From positions 5,294,010 to 5,358,009 of the forward strand of contig NZ_CP072467.1 of the NCBI RefSeq assembly GCF_018437505.1: 64,000 nucleotides of DNA, given 5' to 3'. This document shows, in pieces, positions 34,104-43,543 of this stretch. The DNA comes from Spiractinospora alimapuensis. GTDB taxonomy: Bacteria > Actinomycetota > Actinomycetes > Streptosporangiales > Streptosporangiaceae. Below the pieces are notes generated by a model that had not been told where the DNA came from, made no database searches, and was given only the letters and a program-made list of their open reading frames with translations. Made by a program: the position numbers and the translations under genes. Every line of letters starts with the position of its first letter. The first letter of the stretch is position 1.

Positions 34104-34896
34104 CTATTCGCCGTACTTGGGGGGAAGCGCCGCGCGGGCGGCCTCGTAGATCCGGTTGATCTCCCGCTCGCTGAGCTTCTCCTTGCCCTCACGCCGCAGC
34201 CACTTACGGACGTTGTTCGCCTTGATCACGTCGATGCCGCGCATGCGGTGGATGTCCCACGGCATTCGGTCCGTAGATCACCAGGGAGGGGCGTACGAAC
34301 ACGTCGCTGCCCAACTGTTCGCCGATGAGGCGTTGGGCCACACGCGCCTCCTCCAGCGCCTCGTCGAGCCGCTCGTTCTTGGAGAACTTGCCGTGGTACA
34401 GCTTCTCCAACTTGTTGCGGACGGGAAGACGCTTGTCCCAGCTCTCGGAGTCGATCGCGAAGGCCCCACGTCGGCCGATCACGAAGTGGTCGATGATGCC
34501 GTTGCCACCGGGGATGGAACGCGCGTGCAGAACCCGGTAGCCGAACCAGCGCTGCATGGGCCGGAGCTGGGCCTCGGTCCGCCGCTGCGCGGCCGAACGA
34601 CGACGCCAGCGCGGAATCTCCGACCGGGTCGAGGAGATGTGGAACATCCCGGCGACGAGAACCAGCCCGGCGAGGGTCGCTCCCACCCGCCCGCTGCTGG
34701 TCAGGAACCCCGCCCCGAGTCCGACGAACGCCGCGACGGCCGCACACACCAGCCACGGCCGCTGAACGCCGGATCTCAGCAGGGCTCGCAGGGAGACGTT
34801 GGATTTTTGACGTTCGACGTAGGGGGAGGTCGACGCCGGCCGCGGAGGTTGGTCCGGGCGCGACGTACTGCCCTTGACGTTTGATGCGGTGTCCAC
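34104..34896 (-). pseudogene. NERD (nuclease-related) domain membrane protein, frameshifted
   Basis: The N-terminal half has two transmembrane helices (WLVCAAVAAFVGLGAGFL, VGATLAGLVLVAGMFHI). A NERD domain follows: RSIPGGNGIIDHFVIGRRGA, FAIDSESWDKRL, FVRPSLVIYGPN. At about 34262-34268 the frame breaks: the open frame goes on to an unrelated tail ([14 protein letters not shown]), while the shifted frame continues [20 protein letters not shown] and ends PPKYGE at 34104. One extra A (or two missing bases) explains it. This is either a real frameshift or a sequencing error. The start is doubtful (GTG 34896; TTG 34950 is also in frame), with no ribosome site. It lies just upstream of ilvD. Confidence 0.72.
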
Positions 34897-35091
34897 GAGA
34901 GGAGAATATCGGTGACGCAACGTAGTAGTCAGTACCGAACGCCCGCACAATAGTATTCCCCACAGAGCTGGGGATCTGGCGTGTGGGAGACCCAGAATTG
35001 GGGCAGAACTATTGGTTATGAGGTAACGTTGCGTAACGGTGGCGGGTGGTCACTCGTGGCGTTCCCAAACTCGGGTGCGTAGGGTCTCGGT

Positions 35092-36516
35092 GTGAGCGAG
35101 ATTCATGACCTGAACGCGGAAGAGCTGGCAGGGGAAGTGCGAGCCAAGACTCTCTCCCCGGTTGACATCACCGAGCACTTCCTGAATCGGATTGACCGAA
35201 TTGATGATCATCTCGGCGCGTTTATAACGGTCACTAAAGATCTGGCGCTCGAGCAGGCCCGAAACGCCGAAGCGCGGGTGATGCGCGACGCCCCGGAGGA
35301 TCTTCCCGCGTTGTGCGGTATTCCGGTTCCGGTCAAGGACCTCGACATGGTCGCCGGGCAACGATGGACCTGTGGATCGCGCGTGTACGCCGACCAGCGC
35401 GCCCCAGTCGACGAGGAGTTCGTCGCGGCGCTACGCGAGGCGGGAGCGGTGTTCCTGGGCAAGACCAACACCCCCGAGTTCGGTTTTCCCTGCTACACCG
35501 AGAACGACATCGCCCCACCCACCCGAACCCCCTGGGACCTGACCCGCTCGGCGGGAGGATCCAGCGGCGGCGCGGCCGCCGCGGTCGCCACAGGCCTCGC
35601 CCCGGTCGCCCAGGGCAGTGACGGCGGCGGGTCGATCCGTATCCCGGCGAGCGCGTGCGGGGTCTTCGGCGTCAAACCCACCCGGGGACGGATCAGTGGC
35701 GCCCCGGCCAAGCCGGACATGATCGGTCTCTCCACGACCGGCCCCATCGCGCGTACCGTGCGCGACGCGGCCACCCTCCTGGACGCCATGTCGATCAGCC
35801 GTCCGGGCGACTATTACACCGCACCCCCTGTCGTGGGAACCTTCCGCGACTCCGCGGACCGGGACCCCGGACGCCTCCGGGTCGCCCGCTTCGCCACACC
35901 CGTCATCGACGGGGTGGAGATCGACGCCGAGGTGCGCACCGCCTTCGAGGAGACCTCCACGCTCCTCGCCGAGCTGGGTCACGACGTCGTGGACATCCCG
36001 GCGCCGTTCCACAGCGCCGTCTACGGGGCCTTCACCACGGCGTGGGCCGCGATGGCGACGCGCTACCCACTCTCGCCCGAGGACGAGGAACGGATCCGGC
36101 CCCTCAGCCGATGGCTGCGGGAACGGGGCCGCGCCCTCTCCGCCACCGAGTACCTGGACGCCACCGGCCAGCTCCAACAGGCGATTCGCCGGGCACTCGC
36201 CACACTCCAGGACTTCGACGCGGTGCTCACCCCGACGCTCGCCCAGGTCCCGCAGCCACTGGGCCACTTCGACGCCGACGGTGACCCCGAGATGGAGTTC
36301 CTCCGGATGGGCGCGTTCACCCCGTTCGCGGCCATGTACAACGTCTCTGGCCAGCCGGCGGTGTCGGTACCACTGCACTGGACGAACGACGGTCTGCCCA
36401 TCGGCAGCATGCTCGCGGGTCGGATGGGTGGCGAACCGACCCTGATCGCCCTCGCCGCCCAACTCGAGCAGGCCCGGCCCTGGGGGGACCGAACCCCGCC
36501 ACTGTGGGACGCCTAG
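35092..36516 (+). CDS. Amidase-signature family amidase
   Basis: 474 aa. Lys in GIPVPVKDLDM (K82), cis-Ser in RSAGGSSGGAA (about S157) and nucleophile Ser in SDGGGSIRIPAS (S181) form the triad. FLGKTNTPEFGF and the C-terminal GQPAVSVPLHWTNDGLPIGS match indoleacetamide- or aryl-acylamidase-like members (substrate inferred only loosely). GTG 35092 has no Shine-Dalgarno; a TAGGGT hexamer at 35079-35084 would make it near-leaderless. Part of it is duplicated as a broken fragment at 25.9 kb. Not close to the first amidase at 6.1 kb. Confidence 0.88.
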   Translation: MSEIHDLNAEELAGEVRAKTLSPVDITEHFLNRIDRIDDHLGAFITVTKDLALEQARNAEARVMRDAPEDLPALCGIPVPVKDLDMVAGQRWTCGSRVYADQRAPVDEEFVAALREAGAVFLGKTNTPEFGFPCYTENDIAPPTRTPWDLTRSAGGSSGGAAAAVATGLAPVAQGSDGGGSIRIPASACGVFGVKPTRGRISGAPAKPDMIGLSTTGPIARTVRDAATLLDAMSISRPGDYYTAPPVVGTFRDSADRDPGRLRVARFATPVIDGVEIDAEVRTAFEETSTLLAELGHDVVDIPAPFHSAVYGAFTTAWAAMATRYPLSPEDEERIRPLSRWLRERGRALSATEYLDATGQLQQAIRRALATLQDFDAVLTPTLAQVPQPLGHFDADGDPEMEFLRMGAFTPFAAMYNVSGQPAVSVPLHWTNDGLPIGSMLAGRMGGEPTLIALAAQLEQARPWGDRTPPLWDA

Positions 36517-36525
36517 GACTAGCGA

Positions 36526-36555
36526 GGACGGGCGACGGCTACCCTTCGCCCGTCC
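36526..36555. terminator. Hairpin between convergent amidase and MFS genes
   Basis: GGACGGGCGA (36526-36535) and TCGCCCGTCC (36546-36555) are exact complements with a ten-base loop, overlapping the last codons of the MFS gene. Confidence 0.7.
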
Positions 36556-37822
36556 GCTGCTCGGTCGGCTCCGGCTCCGGACGCCCGGTCGACGGTGACC
36601 CGGTTTCCTCGGTCGATCGGGCGGTGGAGCGAGGCAGAAACACCGTGAACAGCGCGGCGACCACCACCATGCCGGCGCCGCCGGCCACCCCCGCGGCGAC
36701 GCCGCCCCAGTCGATCAATGCCCCGGTTACCGGAGCGGCCACCGCCATCCCGGTGGAGCCGGCAGTGTTCATCCAGCCGAAGGCCTCACCGCGCCGCTCG
36801 TCGGGGGACAGCTCGCTCAACAGGCTCATGCAGGCGCCCATCGTGGGGGCGATGCCCAGCCCGGCCAGGAACAGAACAGGTGTGAGCCACCAGAGCGAGG
36901 GCAGGTCCACGATGGGTGGCATGAGCGGCACGAGCAGGAGCAGCCCCACCGCCGAGGCCGCGGCGCGAGCGCGGATACCTGGTGCGCGCGCCATGGCGCC
37001 CACGGCGAGCCCACCCGCCAGGGAGCCCAGGGCCCACACGGCGGCGAGCGCGCCGGCCCAGGCGGCGGCCCCGCTCTCGCGGGCGACAGCGACGATCGCG
37101 AGGTCGATCGCCCCGATTCCGCTGACCAACAGCAAGAAGAACCCGATCAGCAACAGCACGGGCCGCTGCGCCAGCAGGGATGTCTTCCCCTTCGAAGCAT
37201 GAGGGATGGCCGGAGCCGGCGCCGGTTCGGCCATGCCGGCCGCCCGCACCGACAGCGCGAACGCGACGCCACCCGCGACGGCGATCCCCGCGAGGGTGAG
37301 TGTCGCCACGCGCGGACTCGCCACCGCGACCGTGCCCGCGGCGATCAGCGGGCCCGCGATGAACAGGATCTCCTGTACGGCGCCCTCAACGGAGTAGATG
37401 GTCTGTCGGGCGGGCCCCTGGAGGATCCGGGGCCACACTGAGCGGACGATCTGGTTGCTGGGTGGCGCGAACAGGCCCGTCGCCAACCCCAACGGAAGGC
37501 TCACCCACCACACCGAGGCCGGAAGCAGAGCCAGCGCCGTGAGCCCCGACGCGTAGGCGACCGCGCTGACCAACATCACCCGGTCGGACCGCCCCCGGTC
37601 CACCATCCTGCCCCGCACGGGCCCGGCGATCGCGGTCCCGATCGTCAGCCCGCCGACGACCGCGCCCGCCAGCCCGTAGGACCCCGTCCACCCCGCCACC
37701 AGGAACGTGACGGCGATCGGCACCCCCGCCATCGGGATTCGGGCGACCATCGAAAGGATCAGCAGGGAGGGGACATGGGGGGTGCGCAGCAACGTGCGGT
37801 AGGGATGAGCCACGGCTCGCAT
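36539..37822 (-). CDS. Major facilitator superfamily transporter
   Basis: 427 aa with about 12 hydrophobic helices in two six-helix halves. The loop between helices 2 and 3 reads GPVRGRMVDRGRSDRVML, the MFS motif A-like GxxxDrxGrr pattern. The central loop (APAPAIPHASKGKTSL) is cytoplasmic. This type, with SLWWLTPVLFLAGLGIAPTM, is a common exporter-like MFS protein in actinomycetes; the substrate is unknown. Start: ATG 37822 lacks a ribosome site, but CATAAT overlaps it and a GTG nine bases downstream would be leaderless. Confidence 0.85.
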   Translation of the reverse strand: MRAVAHPYRTLLRTPHVPSLLILSMVARIPMAGVPIAVTFLVAGWTGSYGLAGAVVGGLTIGTAIAGPVRGRMVDRGRSDRVMLVSAVAYASGLTALALLPASVWWVSLPLGLATGLFAPPSNQIVRSVWPRILQGPARQTIYSVEGAVQEILFIAGPLIAAGTVAVASPRVATLTLAGIAVAGGVAFALSVRAAGMAEPAPAPAIPHASKGKTSLLAQRPVLLLIGFFLLLVSGIGAIDLAIVAVARESGAAAWAGALAAVWALGSLAGGLAVGAMARAPGIRARAAASAVGLLLLVPLMPPIVDLPSLWWLTPVLFLAGLGIAPTMGACMSLLSELSPDERRGEAFGWMNTAGSTGMAVAAPVTGALIDWGGVAAGVAGGAGMVVVAALFTVFLPRSTARSTEETGSPSTGRPEPEPTEQRTGEG

Positions 37823-37856
37823 TATGGACGCGGCGCACGCACTCCGCTACTCGATT

Positions 37857-39278
37857 TCATGTTCGATTGCTGCCCACTGTCGAGTCGTAGTGTTCACCCA
37901 GCAGGGTACGCATGGCCTGACCATCGTCCTTGCCGCGTGACCAGAGGTACAGCAGTACCCCGACCGTCGCCCACGCGATCAAGATCACATACTCCCAGGG
38001 CCAGATCAGGGACAGATCGGTGTTGGGCCACAGGGCGAACACGATCACCCCGACGGCGAAGACCGCGCCGACCGCCGGAGCCGCCGACGGCCACGCTCGG
38101 AACGGCGCGGACAGGTGACGATGGGTGGAGCGGATGCGGTACAGGCACAGCACACCGATGAACCACGCGAGGCCCACGTAGACACCGCCGGTGTCCAGGA
38201 ACCACACCAACGCCTCCGTGCCCATCCAGCCGAGGCACAGCACGACCACCAGAGTGAAGGTGAGGGCTCGGGTCGGTGTCCGGTGTCGCGGGTGCAGCGC
38301 GGCCAACCCGGACGGCAGCAGGCGGGCACGTGCCATCGCCAGCACGATCCGGGAGGTCGCGACGAAGAGGGCGAGGAAGCTCGTCACCAGCCCGATGACG
38401 GCGATCGCGAACGCCGACCAACCCAGCGTCGGATATCCGGCCGCGCGGAAGGCGTTGATGGTGCCCTCCTCCAGGGCGGCCGTCTCCTGCCACGGGATGA
38501 CCCAGGCCGTCGCCAGGAGCACCAGGCAGTAGAAGCCGCCCGCGATACCGACCGTCATCAGTACGGCACGGCCGAGACGACGCGGGGTCACCTTGGCGTC
38601 CTCCGCGAGCGTCGTCACCAGCGCGAAACCCGTCAAGAACGTCATGGCCGGCAGCACGAACCGCGCCGTCTGGCCCACCGACTCCCCGGTGTCGCCGGCG
38701 TAGGGCGGCCAGAAGTTCTCCGCGCTCCCGTGCAGGAAGCCGACCACCGCGATGACCAGCCCGAGCACGACCATCGCGATCAGGAACACGAGCTGGGTCC
38801 ACGCACCGAACGTGATCCCCCGCCAGTTGGCGGCGAACACCGCGAGCGTGACCAGCACCCCGACCACCAGCACGGGCAGATAGACCGTCCCCTCGTTGAT
38901 CGTGTAGAGGGGTATCACGGACAGTTCGGGGAAGACCCGGCTCAGTAGGAACCCCACCGACGTCACGTAGAACGCCAGCGAGCTCACGTAGGCACCGATC
39001 AGCAGCCAGCCCGCGGTGAAGGCGACCCCACGGTTGAACGCGACGTAGGCGAACACGACCTCGCCACCCGCCCGCGGGAACAGACTCGCGAGCTCCGCGT
39101 ACGCCAACGCGATGAACGCCACGAACACCGTCGCGACGGCGAGCCCGATCACGACGCCACCGGCACCGTACAGCGTGAAGAACTCGCTAGCGGTGTAGAT
39201 CCAACTGGAGCCGATCACCCCAGCTGCACCTAACGCGATCAGCGGAAACAAACCCAACGAACTGCGAAGCTGCGACAC
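37857..39278 (-). CDS. APC-family amino-acid permease
   Basis: 473 aa with about 12 transmembrane helices. The N-terminal helix region SLGLFPLIALGAAGVIGSSW is the APC substrate-binding break (G-[SA]-G-like GAAGVIGSS). Further signatures are ASLFPRAGGEVVFAYVAFNR and VTTLAEDAKVTPRRLGRAVL. Imports or exchanges an amino acid or amine with a cation gradient; the exact substrate cannot be told. GTG 39278 has GGGAGG exactly six bases upstream, which decides the start over the GTG at 39284. Confidence 0.86.
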   Translation of the reverse strand: MSQLRSSLGLFPLIALGAAGVIGSSWIYTASEFFTLYGAGGVVIGLAVATVFVAFIALAYAELASLFPRAGGEVVFAYVAFNRGVAFTAGWLLIGAYVSSLAFYVTSVGFLLSRVFPELSVIPLYTINEGTVYLPVLVVGVLVTLAVFAANWRGITFGAWTQLVFLIAMVVLGLVIAVVGFLHGSAENFWPPYAGDTGESVGQTARFVLPAMTFLTGFALVTTLAEDAKVTPRRLGRAVLMTVGIAGGFYCLVLLATAWVIPWQETAALEEGTINAFRAAGYPTLGWSAFAIAVIGLVTSFLALFVATSRIVLAMARARLLPSGLAALHPRHRTPTRALTFTLVVVLCLGWMGTEALVWFLDTGGVYVGLAWFIGVLCLYRIRSTHRHLSAPFRAWPSAAPAVGAVFAVGVIVFALWPNTDLSLIWPWEYVILIAWATVGVLLYLWSRGKDDGQAMRTLLGEHYDSTVGSNRT

Positions 39279-39529
39279 CCGCACCCTCCCGAGCGTGATC
39301 CGATGGCGACGATCGACCCACAAGTCTCGCCCCGCCAGATCACGAGCACCAGCCCCAGAAGGCCACGAAGGTACCCACACGCGCGCCAGGGAGGGAGAGC
39401 GGGCCACACGGTGGCGACGCACCAGGCCCGACGACGGTCCCATGCTGGGGCCGTGTCGGGCCGGGGCGGTTCACCGATCAACTCCCACGGAGGGCCACCG
39501 GTGGCGAGCGGATCGTGCGCACCGTGATC

Positions 39530-39830
39530 GGTCCATTCCCGCGCGGGCGGGGCTTACAGCCGCGAGGACGCGGTCACTGGCTTGGTCGCCGGTCCATCCC
39601 TGCGCGGGCGGGGCTTGCCACGGTTCGGGCCGTGTGGTCGTGGTGGTGGTGCGGCCCAGGTCCAAGTCGTCTGCCACCCCACAGGTCCAGCCCCGCGCGG
39701 GGCTTACCAAGACGACCTCGTGACCCGCGTGCAAGCCATCCGGTTCATCCCCGCGCGCCGGGGCTTACCGAATTGCGACCGCGTCGTAGCCGACCCCTGC
39801 CGGGTTCATCCCCGCGCGCGCGGGGCTTAC
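39530..39830 (-). CRISPR. CRISPR array 2, type I-E, decayed
   Basis: Repeats at 39530-39557, 39591-39618, 39684-39707 (only 24 bases, stem shortened), 39742-39768 and 39803-39830. They resemble array 1 with cggggcttac at the end and ggttcatccccgcg or ggtccat at the start. Spacers are 33-34 bases except 39619-39683, which is 65 bases and may be two spacers whose separating repeat was lost. Orientation as array 1: transcribed leftward, leader at right. The repeat nearest the leader is the best preserved. No cas genes are present. Confidence 0.85.
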
Positions 39831-40000
39831 CAGGGTGCGACCTGGGATTCTTTGGGGGTGTTATCGTTTCGCGATGTTCGGGGTGCGATTTGGTCTCTCA
39901 GGGAGCGTCCACAGACATGGATGCGGACGCGTAGCGTCCACATTGATTCTCGGGGCTATGTTCGGCCGTTGAGTTGGCGGACAGGTTGTGTCCGCGATGG
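39831..40000 (-). promoter_or_regulatory. Leader of CRISPR array 2
   Basis: Homologous to the leader of array 1. A 29-base block is at 39861-39889 (28 of 29 identical). Palindrome GGACGC-gta-GCGTCC is at 39925-39939. Palindrome GCGGACA-ggttg-TGTCCGC is at 39977-39995. The spacing between block and first palindrome is about 33 bases in both leaders. An extra GCGTCC at 39905-39910 could pair alternatively with 39925-39930. Confidence 0.75.
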
Positions 40001-40086
40001 CTTTGGGTGTCCCAAGTTCCCCATCCCCTGTGTGGGGGCACACGGCATCCGTCACACGGCGTGGGGTGGGACGTCGCTGTGCGACT

Positions 40087-40125
40087 GGGTGGGTGGTGCG
40101 GCCGACTCAGCCGCACCACCCACCC
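40087..40125 (-). terminator. Terminator of pepN
   Basis: GGGTGGGTGGTGCGGC and GCCGCACCACCCACCC, a perfect 16-bp stem with seven-base loop, begins five bases past the pepN stop codon. Confidence 0.85.
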
Positions 40126-40130
40126 GGGGA

Positions 40131-42668
40131 TTACTCCTGGGCGTCGCGGGCCTGGGCGCGGAGGGCGCGTTGGACTCCGGCCTTGCCTTCGATCAGGAGG
40201 CGGCGCAGGGCGGCCGGGGGGTTCTCCTGGTCGATGTAGGCGTCGGTGCGCCGTACCGTCTCCTCCTCGATGAGGAACGACGGGTAGCAGAACTCCGCGA
40301 AGGTCTGCGCGAACTCCCCGGTCCACTTCTGCCAGGCCGGGCCCACCAGGTCGAAGTAGCGGTCCCGGTAGGGCACGAGCAGGTCGCGCTGGGCGGGTTC
40401 GCCGAAGCCGAGCAGCGTGGCCCGGAACTCGGCGTTGGCCATGTCGGAGGCGGACTCGATGCGCTCCCAGGCCTCGGCCTTGGCCTCCGCCGTCGGCAGT
40501 GCCGCGCGGCAGCCGGCGGCGGCGCGCTGGCCCGACGCGGTGGCGTCCCGCTCGACCTCCGCCGCGATCTCCGCCTCGCCGGCCTCACCGCGCACCACCA
40601 GGCGCCGCAGCAGGGTCCAGCGCAGGTCGGTGTCGATGTCCAGTCCCTCGATAGTGATCGCGCCGTCGAGGAGGCCGCGCAGCAGGGAGAGCTGCTCGGT
40701 GGTGATGCTGGCGTCCGCGAAGCCGTGCACGTAGGCGAGCTGTAGGTCGCTTCCGGGGACGGCGCCGGTGAGCAGGTTCTGCACCTGGTCGGCGAGGGTC
40801 GCGAAACCGGCGTCGCGCAACTCGGGAGCGGCGTAGGTGTGCAGCGCGGTGACCGCCTGACGCATCAGGGTCTGCGCCACGGCGACGTCGCTCACACCAC
40901 GCAGACCGGAGGACACCAGCGTGACGAAGTCCCGGGTCGCCATCTCGGCGTCCCGCGTCATGTCCCAGGCCGCTGAGAAGCACAGGGCGCGGGGAAGCGA
41001 CTCCTGGATCTCGCCCACGTGGTCCACGACGGTCCGCAGTGACCGCTCGTCCAGACGGATCTTGGTGAACGTGAGGTCGTCGTCGTTCACCAGCACCAGG
41101 TCCGCCCCCTTGCGGCCGACCAGTTCCGGAACCTCGGTGCGGGGGCCGGACACGTCCAGCTCCACGCGTTCCCGCCGCACGATCCCCTCGGGCGTGCGGT
41201 CGTAGAGACCGATGGCGATGCGGTGGTCCCGCAGCGTGGGGTGCTCCTCCGGGGCGGACTGCGCCACGGAGAACGCGGTGATGGTGCCCTCGGCGTCCAG
41301 TTCGAAGTCGGCGCGCAGGGTGTTCACCCCCGCGGTCTCCAACCACTGGCGCGACCATGCCGACAGGTCACGGCCGGAGGCCCGCTCCAGCTCCCGCAGC
41401 AGGTCCGGCAGTTCGGTGTTGCCCCAGGCGTGGGCCTGGAAGTACTCCCGCACCCCGGAGAAGAAGGCGTCCACCCCGACGTAGGCGACGAGCTGCTTGA
41501 GGACCGACGCCCCCTTGGCGTAGGTGATGCCGTCGAAGTTGACCTCCACCGCCTGCATGTCGGGGATGTCGGCCGCGATCGGGTGCGTTGAGGGGAGCTG
41601 GTCCTGGCGCAGCGCCCACGCCTTCTCGACGTTGGCGAAGGTGGTCCACGCGTCGGTCCACCGCGTCGCCTTGGCCTGGCAGTAGACACTGGCGAAGGTC
41701 GCGAAGGACTCGTTCAGCCACAGGTCGTCCCACCACCGCATGGTGACGAGGTTGCCGAACCACATGTGCGCCATCTCGTGCAGCATGGTCTCGGCCCGGC
41801 GCTCGTAGCGCGCGTCGGTGACCCGGGAGCGGAAGACGTAGTCCTCCAGGTAGGTCACCGCGCCGGCGTTCTCCATCGCCCCGGCGTTGAACTCGGGAAC
41901 GAAGAGCTGGTCGTACTTGCCGAACGGGTACCGGATGCCGAACAGGTGGTGGTAGAAGTCGAAGCCCTGCTTGGTGACCTCGAGGATGGCGTCGGCGTCC
42001 AGGTGGTCGGCGAGGGAGGAACGGCAGTACACGCCGAGGGGGATCCCGTCGTGCGTGTCGCGGACCGCGTGGTACGGCCCGGCGATGAGCGCGGTGATGT
42101 AGGTCGACATGGGCTCGGTGGCGGGGAAGTGCCACCGGAACGCGCCCGCGTTGGTGGTGGGCTCACGCACCACGTCCGGTGTCGTGTTGGACACCACCTC
42201 GTAGTTCTCGGGCGCGAGCACCGTCAGCTCGAAGGGCGCCTTGAGGTCCGGCTGGTCGAAGCAGGTGTACATCCGCTGCGCGTCGGACGTCTCGAACTGG
42301 GTGTAGAGGTAGGTGTTGCCGTCCACCGGGTCGATGAAGCGGTGCAGCCCCTCACCGGTGCGCATGTAGGCGGCGTCGGCGTGGACCCGGAGCTCGTTGC
42401 GCTCCGCGAGGTCGCTCAGCGTCACCCGACCCCCGTCGAAGACCTGCGCCGGGTCCAGTGCCCGCCCGTTGAGCTCCACCTCCCGTACCGACGGCGCCGC
42501 GATCTCGATGAACGTCGACGCCCCGGGACGGTGGCACGTGAAGCGGACGGTCGTGGTTGAGCTGAAGGTCGCGCCGTCGCTGGTGAGATCGAGCATGACC
42601 TCATAGCCGTCGACATCCAGCAGCTCAGCGCGCTCTCTGGCCTCGTCGCGTGTCAGGTTGCCGGCCAT
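40131..42668 (-). CDS. pepN: Aminopeptidase N (M1 family)
   Basis: 845 aa, full length for the actinobacterial M1 type. Cleaves N-terminal residues from peptides in the cytoplasm. GAMEN substrate motif (NAGAMENAGAVTYLED), zinc site HEMAHMWFGNLVTMRWWDDL ending in WLNESFA (HExxH-18-E), and catalytic Tyr region ITYAKGASVLKQL are present. A long C-terminal ERAP1-like helical domain follows. ATG 42668 has GAGGGGG about six bases upstream. No operon partner; the strong terminator follows. Confidence 0.95.
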   Translation of the reverse strand: MAGNLTRDEARERAELLDVDGYEVMLDLTSDGATFSSTTTVRFTCHRPGASTFIEIAAPSVREVELNGRALDPAQVFDGGRVTLSDLAERNELRVHADAAYMRTGEGLHRFIDPVDGNTYLYTQFETSDAQRMYTCFDQPDLKAPFELTVLAPENYEVVSNTTPDVVREPTTNAGAFRWHFPATEPMSTYITALIAGPYHAVRDTHDGIPLGVYCRSSLADHLDADAILEVTKQGFDFYHHLFGIRYPFGKYDQLFVPEFNAGAMENAGAVTYLEDYVFRSRVTDARYERRAETMLHEMAHMWFGNLVTMRWWDDLWLNESFATFASVYCQAKATRWTDAWTTFANVEKAWALRQDQLPSTHPIAADIPDMQAVEVNFDGITYAKGASVLKQLVAYVGVDAFFSGVREYFQAHAWGNTELPDLLRELERASGRDLSAWSRQWLETAGVNTLRADFELDAEGTITAFSVAQSAPEEHPTLRDHRIAIGLYDRTPEGIVRRERVELDVSGPRTEVPELVGRKGADLVLVNDDDLTFTKIRLDERSLRTVVDHVGEIQESLPRALCFSAAWDMTRDAEMATRDFVTLVSSGLRGVSDVAVAQTLMRQAVTALHTYAAPELRDAGFATLADQVQNLLTGAVPGSDLQLAYVHGFADASITTEQLSLLRGLLDGAITIEGLDIDTDLRWTLLRRLVVRGEAGEAEIAAEVERDATASGQRAAAGCRAALPTAEAKAEAWERIESASDMANAEFRATLLGFGEPAQRDLLVPYRDRYFDLVGPAWQKWTGEFAQTFAEFCYPSFLIEEETVRRTDAYIDQENPPAALRRLLIEGKAGVQRALRAQARDAQE

Positions 42669-42847
42669 GGCATGCCCCCTCGTACTTCGTCGCTGACAGT
42701 GCGGATTCCAAGCTGTGCGAAACAGTGGCGTTGGCAGTCGATCCTGCCATGCGGGATCGGGGAATGCCGAACAACCGCCCACGGTTGGGTTCAGGCAGGA
42801 CCCAGGACAGCCCCCGCTGTCACGACGACCCAGAACGGAGCGAGCCC

Positions 42848-43462
42848 GTGGCCGAGCAGCGCACACCCGTCGATTTGTGGTTTGACCCGTTGTGCCCGTG
42901 GGCGTGGATGACGAGCCGCTGGCTCCTCGAGGTCGAGCGGATCCGCCCCATCGAGATCCGCTGGCACGTGATGAGCCTCTCCGTCCTCAACGAGGGCAAT
43001 GACGACCTGCCGGAGGTGTACAAGGAGCTCATGGAGAAGGGGTGGGGTCCGGTCCGGGTCGCGATCGCCGCCAAGGAGAAGTACGGGGAGGACATCCTCG
43101 GTCCGCTCTACACGGCGCTGGGCACCCGAAACCACAACGAGGGCCTCCCCCTGGACGACGCGACCATCCGGGCGGCCCTGCGCGAGGTCGACCTCCCCGA
43201 GGAGCTGGCCGAGGCGGCGGACTCCGCCGAGTTCGACGCCGAGCTGCGCCGGTCGCACGCCGACGGCATCAACCGCGTGGGCCAGGACGTCGGCACGCCG
43301 GTGATCGCCGTCTCCGACGTCGCGTTCTTCGGGCCCGTCGTCACGCCCATCCCGCGCGGCGAGGCCGCCGGGAAACTGTGGGACGGCGTACTGCTGGTCG
43401 CCGGAACCGACGGGTTCTTCGAACTCAAGCGCACGCGCGACCGCGAACCGATCTTCGACTGA
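42848..43462 (+). CDS. DsbA-family thioredoxin-fold protein (Rv2466c-like)
   Basis: 204 aa. FDPLCPWAWMTSRWLLEVER opens a thioredoxin-like domain with a DsbA helical insertion, like Rv2466c mycothiol-dependent reductases. The active site reads CPWA: the first Cys is present but the second Cys of CPWC is replaced by Ala, giving a monothiol site. The cis-Pro loop (DVGTPVIAV) is conserved. It likely uses mycothiol as co-substrate (family knowledge). GTG 42848 has GGAG seven bases upstream. Cytoplasmic; no signal peptide. Divergent from pepN. Confidence 0.85.
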   Translation: MAEQRTPVDLWFDPLCPWAWMTSRWLLEVERIRPIEIRWHVMSLSVLNEGNDDLPEVYKELMEKGWGPVRVAIAAKEKYGEDILGPLYTALGTRNHNEGLPLDDATIRAALREVDLPEELAEAADSAEFDAELRRSHADGINRVGQDVGTPVIAVSDVAFFGPVVTPIPRGEAAGKLWDGVLLVAGTDGFFELKRTRDREPIFD

Positions 43463-43482
43463 GACCTCGAACGCTCGGTGCG

Positions 43483-43527
43483 GGAGGTCCGATTCGGCAC
43501 ACCGTCGACGTGCGGGGTCGGACCTCC
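43483..43527 (+). terminator. Inverted repeat after the DsbA-like gene
   Basis: GGAGGTCCGA (43483-43492) and TCGGACCTCC (43518-43527), exact complements 25 bases apart, sit between the two genes. Could be a terminator or an operator for rpiB. Confidence 0.45.
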
Positions 43528-43543
43528 TGGCACACTGGTCGAC

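Noticed and set aside
39582-40745. 387-codon plus-strand frame across array 2 and the end of pepN
   Set aside because: It spans CRISPR repeats, a leader and a terminator and lies antisense to pepN.
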